64,000 nucleotides of DNA, taken from the NCBI GenBank assembly GCA_026686845.1, contig JAIVEN010000015.1:8661501-8725500 (forward strand), written 5' to 3'. Every line of letters begins with the position of its first letter. The first letter of the stretch is position 1. A program made the translations under genes and the position numbers. The stretch comes from Adenanthera pavonina (lineage: Eukaryota > Streptophyta > Magnoliopsida > Fabales > Fabaceae). Below are positions 11,239-22,353 of this stretch, in pieces. The notes below the pieces were generated by a model. It did not search any database. It saw only the letters and a list, made by a program, of their open reading frames with translations, and was not told where the DNA came from.

Positions 11239-12371
11239 TTGACCTGCCCTTTTCCAATCGGAAAAGGTCCAAGAATATCCATTCCCCAGACCATAAATGG
11301 CCACGGAGACGTCAGTGTGTGCAATTCTTCCGGCGGTGCATGGCGTAGACTGCCAAACTTTTGGCACTCAGTACACTTCTTACTATACTCGGTGCAATCA
11401 TCTCGGATAGTGGGCCAATAATAGCCAGCCCGAATTACTCTTACTGCCATAGATCTTCCACCGGTATGCATCCCACACACTCCTTCATGGATTTCGCTCA
11501 TAACATATTTCGCCTGTTCAGGAGTGAGGCACTTTAATAAGGGGGTTGAGAATCCTCGCCTGTACAAGTCCTTTCCCATTATTATGTAATGGGAGGACTT
11601 CAGCTTCAATCTCCTTGCTTCGTTCTGGTCGTTGGGCAAAGTCCCTTCGGCCAGATAATTCCAAATAGGGGTCATCCAGTTTTGGTCCGGGCTACTTCCG
11701 ACCATAACCTCCTCAAGATCAACACTAGGGTGATATATGGTCTCCCTGATGATCGTCTCGTGCTGCCCGAACCTTTTAACATTAGCCAATCTGGACAACA
11801 AATCAGCTCGAGAATTTTTTTCTCTTGGAATATGCTCAATCGTGAATTCATCAAAGCATTCAACCAAGTGTTTCACCTTGTTCAAGTATTTTGTCAATTG
11901 TGGGTCTTTGGCTTGGTAAGCTCCCGAGACTTGTTCAGAAACCAGCTGTGAATCACTCCGACATTTTACCTGGCTCGCTCCCACCTCTCTGGCCAGATTT
12001 AACCCCGCGATTAGAGCTTCATACTCGGCCTGGTTATTAGTTACCGGGAAGTCGATCTTAAGAGACTGCTCCAAAGTTATCCCTCTGGGGCCTTCCAAAA
12101 TGATTCCCGCTCCACTCCCCTTGGTATTGGATGAGCCATCCACATAAAGTATCCATTGATCCCCATCTTTGTAATTTTCGGGTGGGGTCAGTTCGGCAAC
12201 AAAATCAGATAGACATTGCGCCTTAATTGGCCCTCTTGACTCATATCTGATACCGAACTCTGACAACTCGACTGACCACAAGATCATTCGGCCTGCCAAC
12301 TCAGGTTTCCTCAAGACCTGCTTTACGGGATGATCAGTTTTTACAACAACCTCATGACTTTGGAAGTAAGG

Positions 12372-14561
12372 TCACAATCTTCTCGCCGAGATGACCAGAG
12401 CCAGAGCTAACTTTTCAATAGTCTGATATCTTGATTCCGCGTTGTGCAATACTCGGCTGATAAAATATACTGGTATTTGTTGCTTGCCTATTTCCTGCAC
12501 CATCACCGAGCTAATTGCATGTTCAGTCACCGACATATACAGCAGCAACTCTTTATTAGGAACCGGCCGATTAAGGATCGGAGGTGCCGAAAAGAAGCCT
12601 TTGAAATTCTGAAATGCTTGCTCACATTCCTCATTCCACTCATACTGCTTAGCCTTCTTGAGCAACCTAAAGAACGGCCTAGCTTTCTCTGCTAACCTCG
12701 GTATGAAGCGAGATAGTGATGCTAATCGCCCCGTCAGTTTCTGTACTTCTTTTATATTTTGGGGGCTTCTCATGTCAATAATAGCTCGGCATTTATCTGG
12801 ATTAGCTTCAATACCTCGATGTGTTAGCATGAATCCTAAAAATTTCCCCCCGTTGACTCCGAATACGCACTTCTCAGGATTTAACCGCATGTTGTACTTC
12901 CGTATTCTTCCGAACACCTCGCCTAGGTCGGCAGCATGCTTGGAGGGATCTTCAGACTTTACTACCATGTCGTCAACATATACTTCCAGGTTCCTCCCGA
13001 TCTGTTCCTGAAATATTTTATCCATCAACCGCTTGTAAGTAGCCCCAGCATTCTTCAGTCCGAACGGCATCACCTGATAGCAATAGTTAGCATTCTCAGT
13101 CATGAACGCGGTTTTCTCCTTGTCAGGGGGGTACATCCTGATCTGATTATACCCGGAGTAAGCATCCAGAAAGTTGAGTAAACCACAGCCCGACGCTCCG
13201 TCTACAAGCCGATCTATGCTGGGGAGGGGATATGTATCTTTCGGGCATGACTTATTTAAGTCGGTGTAGTCTGTGCACATTCTCCACCTTCCATTAGCCT
13301 TTTTAACGAGCACCACATTGGCCAACCATGTGGTATATTCAATTTCTCGGATGAACCCAGCATCAATCAGCTTTACCGTTTCTTCCCTCATTGCCTTCCG
13401 CCTTTCCTCACCTACCCGCCTCTTCCTTTGCGCTATCGGCTTAGCTTCAGGGTATACCGCCAGTTTGTGGCATAGGAAATTTGGATCAATTCCCGGCATA
13501 TCTGAAGAAGTCCATGCGAACAGATCAGCATTATCCTTCAACATCCTTGTTATCTGCTCCTTTGTTTCTCCTCGGAGTTGACTTCCAAGACTAGTGCACC
13601 GATCTTCACCGGCGAGCTGAAATTTCTGCAATTCTTTAATGGGTTTTGGCCTTTGGTCCTGTTCATCAAGTCGGGGATCAAGCTCCACCAAATTTACTGA
13701 TGTGGTATCTTTCTTTGTCTGTGTACCACTACCGACTACCCCTCTCCTGGTGACTTTTAGACTATCCACATAGCATTGTCTTGCCACCTTCTGATCAGCC
13801 TTCATTGTAATTATATCTCCCGTAATCGAGGAAAACTTCATCATGAGGTGTGGAGTGGAGACCACGGCGTCGAGCTCGTTTAACGCCGGTCGACCTATCA
13901 AGATATTATAAGAAGTTATTGCATCAATAATAAGGTACCTGATCATGATGGTCCTTGACCCGAGGTCTCCCCTGAAAGTGGTCAACAACTCCACATATCC
14001 TCGGGTATGAACCTGTTCTCCTGCGAAGCCAACCAGCTGATCGTGATAAGGCTTGATCATCTCGTCGGGTATCCCGAGCTTCTGGAAAGTGGTATAATAC
14101 AAGATATCCGCCGAGCTCCCTTGATCTATCAACGTCTTTCTGACAACGTAATTCGCCACTTCTACCGAAACCACCACAGGGTCATCCTGATTAGGATCGA
14201 CTCTTTCGAAGTCCTCATCCGAGAAGGTGATGGGACGAGAACTTCGAGGCGCTCAGTGTGTTGTTGCATTTACTGTCCGAATGGCCCTCAGGTGCCTTCT
14301 CCGAGCTGAACTGGTCGCTCCTCCCCCGGTAAACCCACCTGCTATAGTATTGATTACACCTTTAATTCTGTTTTCCTCCCTGTTCTGAGTATCGTCGGGT
14401 TGCCTTCTTTCCTCATTTGGCCGTCGAAGCCTTTCTGAATCTCGGGGCTGACCTCTACCACGTCCTCGTCCATTATAAGGTTGATGATTACCGCGATTTC
14501 TTTGTACAAAATTGCCGAGATGCCCGGCCTGAATTAATTCCTCAATCTTATCCCGTAGCGT
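12372..14561 (-). pseudogene. Tat element pol, 5' half: protease, reverse transcriptase, RNase H
   Basis: In the same frame as gag. The retropepsin signature is DQGSSADILYYTTFQKLG. Reverse transcriptase shows KANGRWRMCTDYTDLNK, PFGLKNAGATYKRLMD and the catalytic YVDDMVVKS. RNase H of the Ty3 type follows (LLLYMSVTEHAISSVMVQE, where the usual first Asp of YLAVSD/YTDAS-like motifs is not obvious). Two stops bound the open part: TGA at 14253-14255, shortly before protease, and TGA at 12372-12374, inside the end of RNase H. The longest open stretch is 14252-12375. The apparent start at 14177 is a GTG and has no meaning as a start. Confidence 0.9.
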
Positions 14562-15704
14562 CTAGCACTCCTCCGTGGTGTGCCCATAGTTACGATGGTA
14601 CCTGCAATGCTTTGATTGATCTGCTGTTTCTGGAGTATGTCCGGGAGGTGGGAGCCGTATCAACTCAGTATTGCACGCTTCTTCCAGAATTCGAGCTCGG
14701 TGAGCGTTTAACGGAGTATAAAGGTCATACTTCGGCCCTCGACTAGTTCCTTCTCTTTTAAACTTTCCCTTTTCTAACATCGGCCTTATACTTCCTCGGT
14801 TATTTGACTCCGTCCGCCTATCCAGATCTGTCCTGACTTTATTTCTGAACTTGGACACTTCCTCCATTTGTATGTAACCGGCTGCACGATTTCTAAGTTC
14901 ATCCATGTTGACAGGTGGTTTCCGACATAAATGATTAGCGAACGGTCCCGGCTTGAGGGCCATCAGCATCGTGTGCATTGCCACTTCAGGGTTTAGATCT
15001 CGTATTTTTACCGAGACTGATGAGAAATGCTCCATGAAACTTCTTAAGGACTCATCCTTCTCTTGGCGTAAGTTCACTAATGCAGCCGAGGTGAGCTGGT
15101 GGGGTCGGCTGGTAGCATACTGCGCGCTAAATTTTTTTATCAAAGTTTCAAAGCAATCAATAGATCGCGTTGGGAGCCGAGTGTACCAACTCAAGGCTGC
15201 TCCTTTCAAAGACGTAGGGAAGACCCTACACAAAACTGCATCCTCATTCGTGAACAGATTTACCTGCGTGACATGCGCATCCACATGCTCATCAGGATCA
15301 GTAGTACCATCATACCTTTCCAAGTTTAAGCCCTTCCATCCTTTTGGCAATGGCGTCTCCATGATGCCATCAACGAACGGATGCCTCCGGATGGCCTGCT
15401 TATCCCCTCGCCAATTTTCAATGTTCGTCTCTGAATGATATGTTTCCTCACGTCGACTTGCCTCCGGATGCGACCGCTGAGCATCCCTGTTGGTATTTCC
15501 CCGTTCCCCTCCTCGAGGAGGAGAAGTATCTTCATGATAGCGTTCTCTCTCCAATTGCCTATTCCTCTCACGCATCTCCTCATTCTCCTTTCTTAATGCT
15601 TCCATCTCTTCACGCATTGCCCGAATGACAGGATGGTCCTCCAAAGAAGTCCTGTCTTCGTGGTGTTGTTCTCCTGCACCCGCACTGCTCCTGGTTCGCA
15701 CCAT
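14562..15704 (-). pseudogene. Tat element gag
   Basis: ATG at 15704, chosen because the longer ORF begins with a TTG inside the primer-binding site. After a charged coiled-coil-like stretch (EEMEALRKENEEMRERNRQL) comes the gag core (FVDGIMETPLPKGWKGLNLE, YDGTTDPDEHV, FPTSLKGAALSWYTRLP) typical of Tat elements. It ends in a zinc-knuckle-like CRYHRNYGHTTEEC directly followed by TAG at 14562-14564. Related elements continue in the same frame past this point, so I read the TAG as a nonsense mutation, not a natural gag terminus. Gag forms the particle in which reverse transcription occurs. Confidence 0.88.
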
Positions 15705-15734
15705 GATTCTTGGTAGTGGGATAGTTTTTCTCTG

Positions 15735-15751
15735 CCCCACGGTGGGCGCCA
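15735..15751 (-). other. Primer-binding site of the Tat element
   Basis: On the minus strand, four bases after the 5' LTR edge at 15755, the sequence is TGGCGCCCACCGTGGGG. It begins TGG, complementary to a tRNA CCA end. This form is common in Tat-type elements. I do not assign the tRNA with confidence. Confidence 0.7.
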
Positions 15752-15754
15752 AAA

Positions 15755-16265
15755 TGTTCCGTCCAAAAGCCGAGATAGACTATTCCTCTTTTTTTTTACA
15801 GTGTGCAGTGCTCTCTCTCTACTCTTCTTTTTGCCCCCTTTTTATTGACCTTCTCCTGACCGTTAAGGTGTAACCGTCTTCTCCCTCTCATCCCTTGTTT
15901 ATCGGGATATTTCATAAATAATCATTATGAAATATCGCACTCTTTTTGCTTGATCCCTGATTTTTCGTCCTTCAGTTATGATTCCGTAATGGTTATTGCT
16001 CTCATAACCGTTACTCCTAGTCGAGTATTTTCAGAGCAACACAATTTTTGTAGAGAAATCCAGTAGTTGGTCCTATGGCCGAGATGTTATTTAATCGTAC
16101 GCTCATTTGGCCGTACAATTACTCGAGCTTACCACTTGATAACTGATGTAATACTCGGATCGTTGCGCTTAAGCTCGATGTATATGAGCCCGGAGAGTGG
16201 TACATTAAATGGACGTTTATCTTCCCCGGACCTGTAAGCTCGGCCTTCTCATCCCGGCCAGTACA
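15755..16265 (-). repeat. 5' LTR of the Tat element
   Basis: 511 bp, two differences from 5927-6437. In element orientation it begins TGTACTGGCC and ends GGACGGAACA. It should contain the promoter for gag-pol, transcribed leftwards. I did not find a convincing TATA box. Confidence 0.95.
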
Positions 16266-16270
16266 ATACC
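16266..16270. repeat. Target-site duplication ATACC, right copy
   Basis: Identical to 5922-5926. Confidence 0.93.
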
Positions 16271-16359
16271 TCTCTTCCTTCCAGACAGAGTGTATCCATC
16301 AAGTATTATTCAACTTGTAGACCAAGGTTAGAGCTTCATTTTATACCCCAAAAAAAAAA

Positions 16360-17635
16360 TCAGCTTCTCTGTAGAATGTCGCTATTATGAAAAAACTTGG
16401 GGAGGACTTGGTCCTCTAAATATTGAGCAATGTAGCCATAGGTGGCTTCGGTTGGATGGATTGCATCCCAAAACAGACGCTTGGAAGAGTCAGCACAGGT
16501 TGGTATTAAGATATTACAGAGAGGTACTGAAGCCACCAGCCCACTCCCACAACATCCCCTCTGTTACCTCAAAACCTGTACTCCTGATTGATGACATTAA
16601 TCAAAATAACACTTACGGAAGCAGAAATTTAAAAGGAGATTATAGGCATAATTAACGTACCATAGTTAGTAGGGTGATTGATCATGTCCATTAATGGGCT
16701 ATAGATGTCCACATAAACTAGTGTACTTCCAGGAACCACTTGTTGCATTTGAGGTAATAGCTTTGCGAGCTTTCGATTGTACAATTTGGAGTCTGAGTTT
16801 TGTTTCTCCACACATTTCCGATCGTTTGGGTTCTCAAATTTTAAAGTCATTTGTAAGGGTATGCATCCCACAGGAGTAAGCCCCACTGCACCTATTATAC
16901 GCAAACCAAGTTCGTACAGTTCCCGCATATGTGGGAAGCTATTAGAGATTATGACAAAAAATTTCACAAATGAAAAGCTTTCGAATCCAAGAAATGAAAC
17001 AAGTACCTGAACAACGGTTTGAAGCCTACTGAGCACAAAATCTTGGTAGCGACTGATGTTGAACTGGAATATTATACTTCTCAAGGGGATATCATAGAAG
17101 CTGGCAACAAAATCATTAGTCCCGGCACTGATAAAAACCAAAGCATTCTCAAGTATTCTCTGAGCTTCTTCTTCTCCTGCAATCCCCTTCAACCTTTTGA
17201 CATAAGCCCTAGAGTAATCTGGCTGTTTAGACACAGGGATAACATGAGACAGAGGCAAGGAGAAGTCATACAACCTGGAGCCGGCCGACGCGAAGTTGAC
17301 GCTGGTGAGGAGGTCATGGTCGGAGAGTTGGGGCGAAGGAAGGGAGGAAGAGTGTCTTTGAGGTTTAACATGGAGGAAAGAAAGTCACGAACTAGTTTTC
17401 CATTGGAGAACCTCCCGGTGGCGATATGACCAGGAAAATCTTTGCCGTAAGGATAATGGTCAGCCTTATTGAGAAACGCAGCATTATCGTAGTTGTTGTT
17501 GCCTGTGTCCGCAGACGAATCTCCGAATACAAAAAGGGAAGAAAATTCTGGTTTGGTGGCGTTGCTTGTGTTGGCAATTATGGCAACTGAAATGAGAGTC
17601 AAGGTTATGAAATTGAAATGCCTATTTGCAGCCAT
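16360..17635 (-). pseudogene. GDSL esterase/lipase pseudogene (EXL-like)
   Basis: Relative of the intact GDSL gene at 21525-20209. Exon 1 (17635-17007) has a hydrophobic signal peptide, the nucleophile motif FVFGDSSADTGNNN and ISAGTNDF. Exon 2 (16922-16661) is 262 bp, the same as in the paralogue, with GAVGLTPVGCIPLQ. Exon 3 (16575-16360) retains the Asp-His pair (LFWDAIHPTEATYGYI). Three lesions: a one-base frameshift near 17325-17335 in exon 1; the expected acceptor before exon 2 reads CGG where CAG is needed; and a two-base loss near the start of exon 3 relative to the paralogue. The 84-bp intron 1 is open in frame, which hides the splice defect. The family consists of secreted serine hydrolases acting on cutin-, wax- or pollen-coat-type esters. 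Assembly error could explain one lesion but hardly all three. Confidence 0.83.
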
Positions 17636-20208
17636 ATATTTGTTTCCTTATACACACACATTAACACTATTTGGCAATAGAAACAGGGATATTTATTTAA
17701 GTATATTAGTATAACTGTTTAACATGAATTATGGCGTCGATGTGAGACAGATTCAAAACAAATTCTATATATTGAATTCTCCCATGAGATTATAATAGCA
17801 GTGAAAAATTTTATAAATATCTCTAAATGATCTGATGCAGATATTTTTGTAATCACTCGATCTAAATATTAGATTTAAAATCACATATAAAATTAGTTAG
17901 AAAAAAATATAAGAAAATAATCTATACAAACAGTTTTGCATCTATCTAATAATTTTGACCATCATCGGTTATTAAATTTAAATTTAAATTTGAATTTGAA
18001 TTCAAATAAAGATAAAAGATAAAATTATAACTGAGTTTATCTCTTATTTCCTAAAATCACTCAACTGACAATATCTTTTTTTAAAGATAAGGACCACGCT
18101 AGGTTAAGATATATTTAATTAAATAAACAATATAAATATATAATTTGAATAAGTTTAAATTAATTATTGTTAAATTAAATATATCCATTAGTCCAATCAG
18201 TCATCCACAAAAGAATTGTGCAACTTCAAAAGGCACTGTACATCACGCAACAACATGCTTGTCTATGTTCAATATGCTTGCCTATGTCTGTTTCCTTTGA
18301 ATTCTTAAAGTGTGTTTTTCAAGTAGGCTTCGTTAATATGAGATTTTCGCATATTTTGAATAACAAGCACTAAAGATTAATTAACTTTGCCGATGGGGTT
18401 CCTGATCCCTTGAACATAGAAATGGAGTTGGATGCAGGAGAGGAAAGGCATGCCCACCACTAGTCTGTTAAGTTGGATATGGAGCCATTGAAGTTGATAG
18501 TTATAAGATTAGGTGAATTGTACTATTACATTAGAGGTAAGTCAAGTCAAACGTGAATTGACCCAAGTGATTTAGAGGTTCCAGTGAAAGATTGCATGGG
18601 TAGGCAATCTTCTATTGAGAGATTTTGCAACGTTCAAAGGCAATGTCAATCAATTCTTTGGATGGTTTTGAATCAGTCAAATTAAGAAAAAAATAAGTAC
18701 TTGAATTCTAAGTGGCAGCTCACTATAACTGCCGATTGTCTTGATGATACTTTGTTAACTACCATTGCCCCAATAAGAGAGAGAGAATTAAAAAGAAAAA
18801 AAAGCTTTTCTATTTTTATCTTCTTCCTCTGTTTTTTGGGATGCAATCTTCTCCCTCTTTCTAAATTTAATGAAAATCATCTAAATTCATAATTAATCAA
18901 CTTTAGGAAATTCAGATCCATATTAAGTATGAGACGAAAAGATATTGAAATACCAATAAAAGATTAATTCAGCGAAGCCCAGGGGAAAAAAACATTCGAA
19001 CATGGAAGGAATCAGATGAGAGCATGTTTATTTTGGAAGAAAGCCTCATAAGACAATGAATTAAAGAGAGGGGAAAAACTAAAATTGGAAATGTGTTCTA
19101 ATATATTTGATTTCACCAACGGATTCCAGGTTACTTGGGTGTCGTCACTTATGTGTCTAATTGCTCTTTCTTTCCAGATGTTCAAGAAAGGGCCAAAAAT
19201 CCAGCTCAAAATCACGTTAAAAAAATGCTCCAAAAAATGCATCATTTTCGTCAAGTGATCACAAAATGACCAAATCTCTAAACTTTAATTTGATCAATAT
19301 GATCCAATTCGATCTGTTTCTAATGCTCCAGGGGGACCCAAAAAGAATAAATTCTAGTGCTCCTAGGCTTTGTTTTAACACACAATCCAGTGAATGTGAT
19401 TTCTAATGTTAAAATAAGGATAGAATAATCCAGTTTCATCTTAATTAGTTTGGACTCCATAGAACCTTTCAATTAAAATAAGACAGGTTCAAGATATTGG
19501 GTATATATATAACAAAAAGAAAATTATTAAAAAAATCTCAGCTATTCAAGATAAATGATTTTTCTTTTCAGAATTTTTTTTTTGTTTGCCACAGTATTAC
19601 AAACATGTTTAGGCACAATATGAACAACATAGATGTATCATCAGACATGCTAATTCTACCAATCAAGAGACATTCTTATCTGGTGAAGTGGACATGGCCT
19701 CAATCAGCTAGTGTTTGTGACCGTTAATTTACGGGATTACATCTAATATATATTGTTAATTTGTTATTCAAATTCATTTGTGAATAAAACACAATCAATT
19801 AATGTACTAGAAATTATCAAATGATATTTATTCGTCTCTATTAATCTAACTATTTAATCAGACACCCACAAAAGAATTGAGCAACTCAATACCATATTTT
19901 CTCTCAATACCTCTCTTCATACATAATTTTATTCATTGGTTTAATTTAAATAGTATAAGATTAGTAATTGTTACTTTAAATAAAAAATATTATTTATTTT
20001 AATAATAATCATAAATAAGTATTATAATTTTTTTAAGAGAATTCTACTCATAATAATAAATATAAACCATTAATTATTTTTTTAATTATTTGATTACAAT
20101 TAATGGTCAACATAGCCTATGAAAAAAATTATTGAGAGAAAATATGAAGAGGGTGTCACAGATAACACACGCTTGCGTATACGACTGGTCCTACCTTAAG
20201 GACGTCAT
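17636..20208. other. Spacer between the two GDSL copies
   Basis: AT-rich DNA. It contains the promoter side of the pseudogene and the 3' side of the intact gene. A minus-strand ORF at 19254-19012 has an IWKERAIRHISDDTQVTW stretch that loosely recalls the C-terminal part of plant LINE-type reverse transcriptases. This is weak and I treat it as a possible transposon fossil only. Two similar 30-bp motifs containing CACAAAAGAATTG occur at about 18207 and 19868. Confidence 0.5.
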
Positions 20209-21525
20209 TTACAACACTTCGCTGCTATTATTATACAGAAACTTAGGCAATACTTCCTCCTCCATGTACTTTGCAATATACTTATACACTGCCTCAGTGG
20301 GATGAACACTATCCCAAAATACATACTTTGATGGCTCTTCACATGTCGGTGTGAGTTCGTTGCACAATGGCCCTGCTTCAAACAAGCCACTCCCACAACA
20401 CCCTCTCTTCGTCACCTCGAAACCTGTTTGAGCAAATGCCCGTAAGAAACAGAATATGTGATGAGTTTGTTCATTATATTATAGACAAGTGGGTTTAAGC
20501 ATGTGTGAGTGTGATATATTATATGTCTCACCGTATTTTTCTGGTTGGTTGATGAGGTTGATCAATGGGTTATATGCGTCTGCGTAAACAACTCTGCTTC
20601 CTGGAAGCATGGCTTGGACATGGAGCAATAGCCTTTCCAGTTTTTTATTGTAGAGTTCAGAGTCTATGTTCTCTTTCTTTACACATCTTCGATCCTTTGG
20701 GTTCTTAAACTTTGTTGTTATCTGAAGGGGTATACAGCCGATTGGAGGAAGCCCAACGATAGCAATCTTCCTGCATCCTATGTTGTATAGTTCCTACATT
20801 TTTACACAAAGAAGATCTGTTGAATTCAGGTAGGTAACTCATGTCTTAAACTTGTTATTCTGTGAACTGATAGAAGAAGTGGGCATTGCTAAAAGTTTAA
20901 AAGGCAATGCAATTACCTTTATGAAGATTTGCAGCCTATTCTGCAGAAAATCTTGGTACCCACTTATGTCAAACTCGGATTTTCTCGTGGGAACGTCGTA
21001 AAAATTGAAACTGAAGTCATTAGTTCCAGCACTGATGATAACCAGAGCACGTTCAAGTATATTTTGAGCTTCTTCTTTCCCCACAATGCACTTGATTTTC
21101 TCTACATAAGCTCTGAAGTACTCAATTTGCTTGGAAACAGAGATCACTCCAGAAGCAACTGTAGTTAAATCATCAAATCCTGATCCACCGGAGGCAAAGC
21201 TGACGCCGGTTACAAGTTCACGATCTGAGAGATTTGGGTCTAGGAAAGGAGGAACGGTCTCTTTGATGCCTAGAAGAGAGGCAATGAAGTCAGTGACCAG
21301 TTTTCCATTAGTGAATCTACCAGTGGGCACGTGACCAGGGAAATCTCTGCCATAAGGGAAATGGTTTCCCTTAAACAATGTCTCGAGGAAGTTGTTATTG
21401 CCTGGATCTAATGTTGAATCCCCGAAGACTAGAATGGATGAGAACTTGGGTCTCCAGGCATTGCTTGAAGCAACAAGAATGGTGAAGAAGTGTACCAGAA
21501 TGAAGAGGGTGGAGGTGGATGCCAT
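20209..21525 (-). CDS. GDSL esterase/lipase (EXL-like), secreted
   Basis: Three exons: 21525-20917, 20793-20532 and 20423-20209, with GT-AG introns, giving 361 codons, the usual GDSL-lipase size. Start MASTSTLF is followed by a hydrophobic signal peptide (residues 1-23), so the upstream in-frame Met at 21705 is not used. Catalytic Ser37 lies in LVFGDSTLDPGNNN. The oxyanion-hole blocks are TGVSFASGGSG and SAGTNDF. Asp328 and His331 are in WDSVHPTEAVYKYI. These enzymes hydrolyse ester bonds of lipids in the wall or pollen coat; the substrate cannot be told from sequence. It lies in tandem with the pseudogene 2.6 kb downstream on the same strand. The exon structure matches that copy, indicating local duplication. 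The penultimate 'SEVL' C-terminus is ordinary. Confidence 0.92.
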
Positions 21526-22098
21526 TGCCGACTCTTTTCTCAGCTGGTAAGCGAGGCTTTGCTTCCCTGTAGTGCAGCAATTAATATGAAGCAAAAAGTC
21601 ACTTTCTTTTCTGATAAAATTTGTGAATTGCAAGAGAATCATCTTTAAGGAACCAAAACGTGAGATAGAGGCTAAGCTAACCATTTTAGGTAATGAAAAC
21701 GACATAATGGATGTTTGTGGAACTTATTTCTCCTTATCGATCGTTCGAATGATCATGCTATTGCTTCCACACAACCTCTCCATCAATTTTCTGTAAGCCT
21801 TATCTGGGATTATTTGGCCAATATAAAGCTAGCATTATTAGAGGATAGATATTAGAAGAATTTTGCAATGTTGAAAACAGATGTTATTATTAATTATCAA
21901 ACCAATCTACCATTTAAAGACAGATGTTATTAATTACTTAATGCGTGCATTGTGCGGACTGCCGAATATCTATCTCCTAAAAAAAATCAGAGTGAATGCA
22001 TGCTAGATTAAGTGCGGGAAATGCAATGGATAACTCTATTATTAGATGAATTTTACTCATTAAAAAAAATTAAATGTGAATCTCATCATATACATATA
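21526..22098. other. GDSL upstream region
   Basis: Upstream side of the intact GDSL gene, AT-rich. No TATA box can be assigned with confidence. No other gene is visible. Confidence 0.5.
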
Positions 22099-22351
22099 CT
22101 CCTCCAGTCCATAATATAAGAGGTTATGTAATTTTTAGTATGAGTTTATCTTTTTTACCCCTATTAATTATCATCTCGTAAGTTGAAAAAAAAAGGAAGA
22201 GAAGATGAATTTTCAAAATAATTTTTATTGATAATTAATAAAGATAAAATTGATATGTTGGGTTTGTTTTTTTAGAATTTTTATGTGTACATCCAATTTT
22301 TTTTAATATATGTAAAATAATTGAAAACTCTCTATAATGGATCAGAGGGAG
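22099..22351. mobile_element. Stowaway-type MITE, degraded (253 bp)
   Basis: Left end CTCCTCCAGTCCATAATATAAG, right end GATCAGAGGGAG, flanked by TA (22097-22098 and 22352-22353). The termini have diverged from the CTCCCTCC consensus, so this copy is older than those at 1092 and 37643. Confidence 0.7.
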
Positions 22352-22353
22352 TA

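Larger units (their letters stand above)
9732..12371 (-). pseudogene. Tat element pol, 3' half: archaeal-type RNase H and integrase with duplicated core
   Basis: Same frame as the upstream pol segment, from which it is cut off by a TGA at 12372-12374; the first ATG after it is at 12314. In order: a second RNase H (WILYVDGSSNTKGSGAG, NNQAEYEALIAGL, SDSQLV) with its Asp/Glu active-site pattern; the integrase zinc finger (H...H...CTEC); then the catalytic core with Asp in GIDYFTKW, Asp in VTDNGRQF and a Glu about 35 residues later. The core and C-terminal part then occur a second time, in frame (237 codons). The last copy ends ASHLKIYFS. The zinc finger is not duplicated. A second core fused behind the first is not normal for the family and is expected to disturb integrase folding (inference). 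Confidence 0.9.
5927..16265 (-). mobile_element. Ty3/gypsy LTR retrotransposon, Tat (Retand-like) lineage, full length 10,339 bp
   Basis: Two 511-bp LTRs bound the element, differing at only two positions (both transitions). It is flanked by the 5-bp target duplication ATACC (5922-5926 and 16266-16270). Gag and pol read on the minus strand, so the 5' LTR is at the right end. Domain order is gag, protease, reverse transcriptase, RNase H, a second (archaeal-type) RNase H, integrase. The second RNase H defines the Tat clade. Between pol and the 3' LTR lie a 35-bp tandem repeat and an antisense reading frame, both known features of Tat/Retand elements. Three stops in gag-pol make it non-autonomous. 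Two differences in 511 bp imply a very recent insertion, of the order of 0.1-0.4 million years at usual plant rates (inference). Confidence 0.95.

Noticed and set aside
11221..15873. Plus-strand ORFs across the Tat gag-pol region
   Set aside because: They are shadows of the minus-strand polyprotein.
19012..19254. Possible LINE reverse-transcriptase remnant
   Set aside because: A single short IWKER-type stretch is too weak to support a feature; noted only in the spacer entry.
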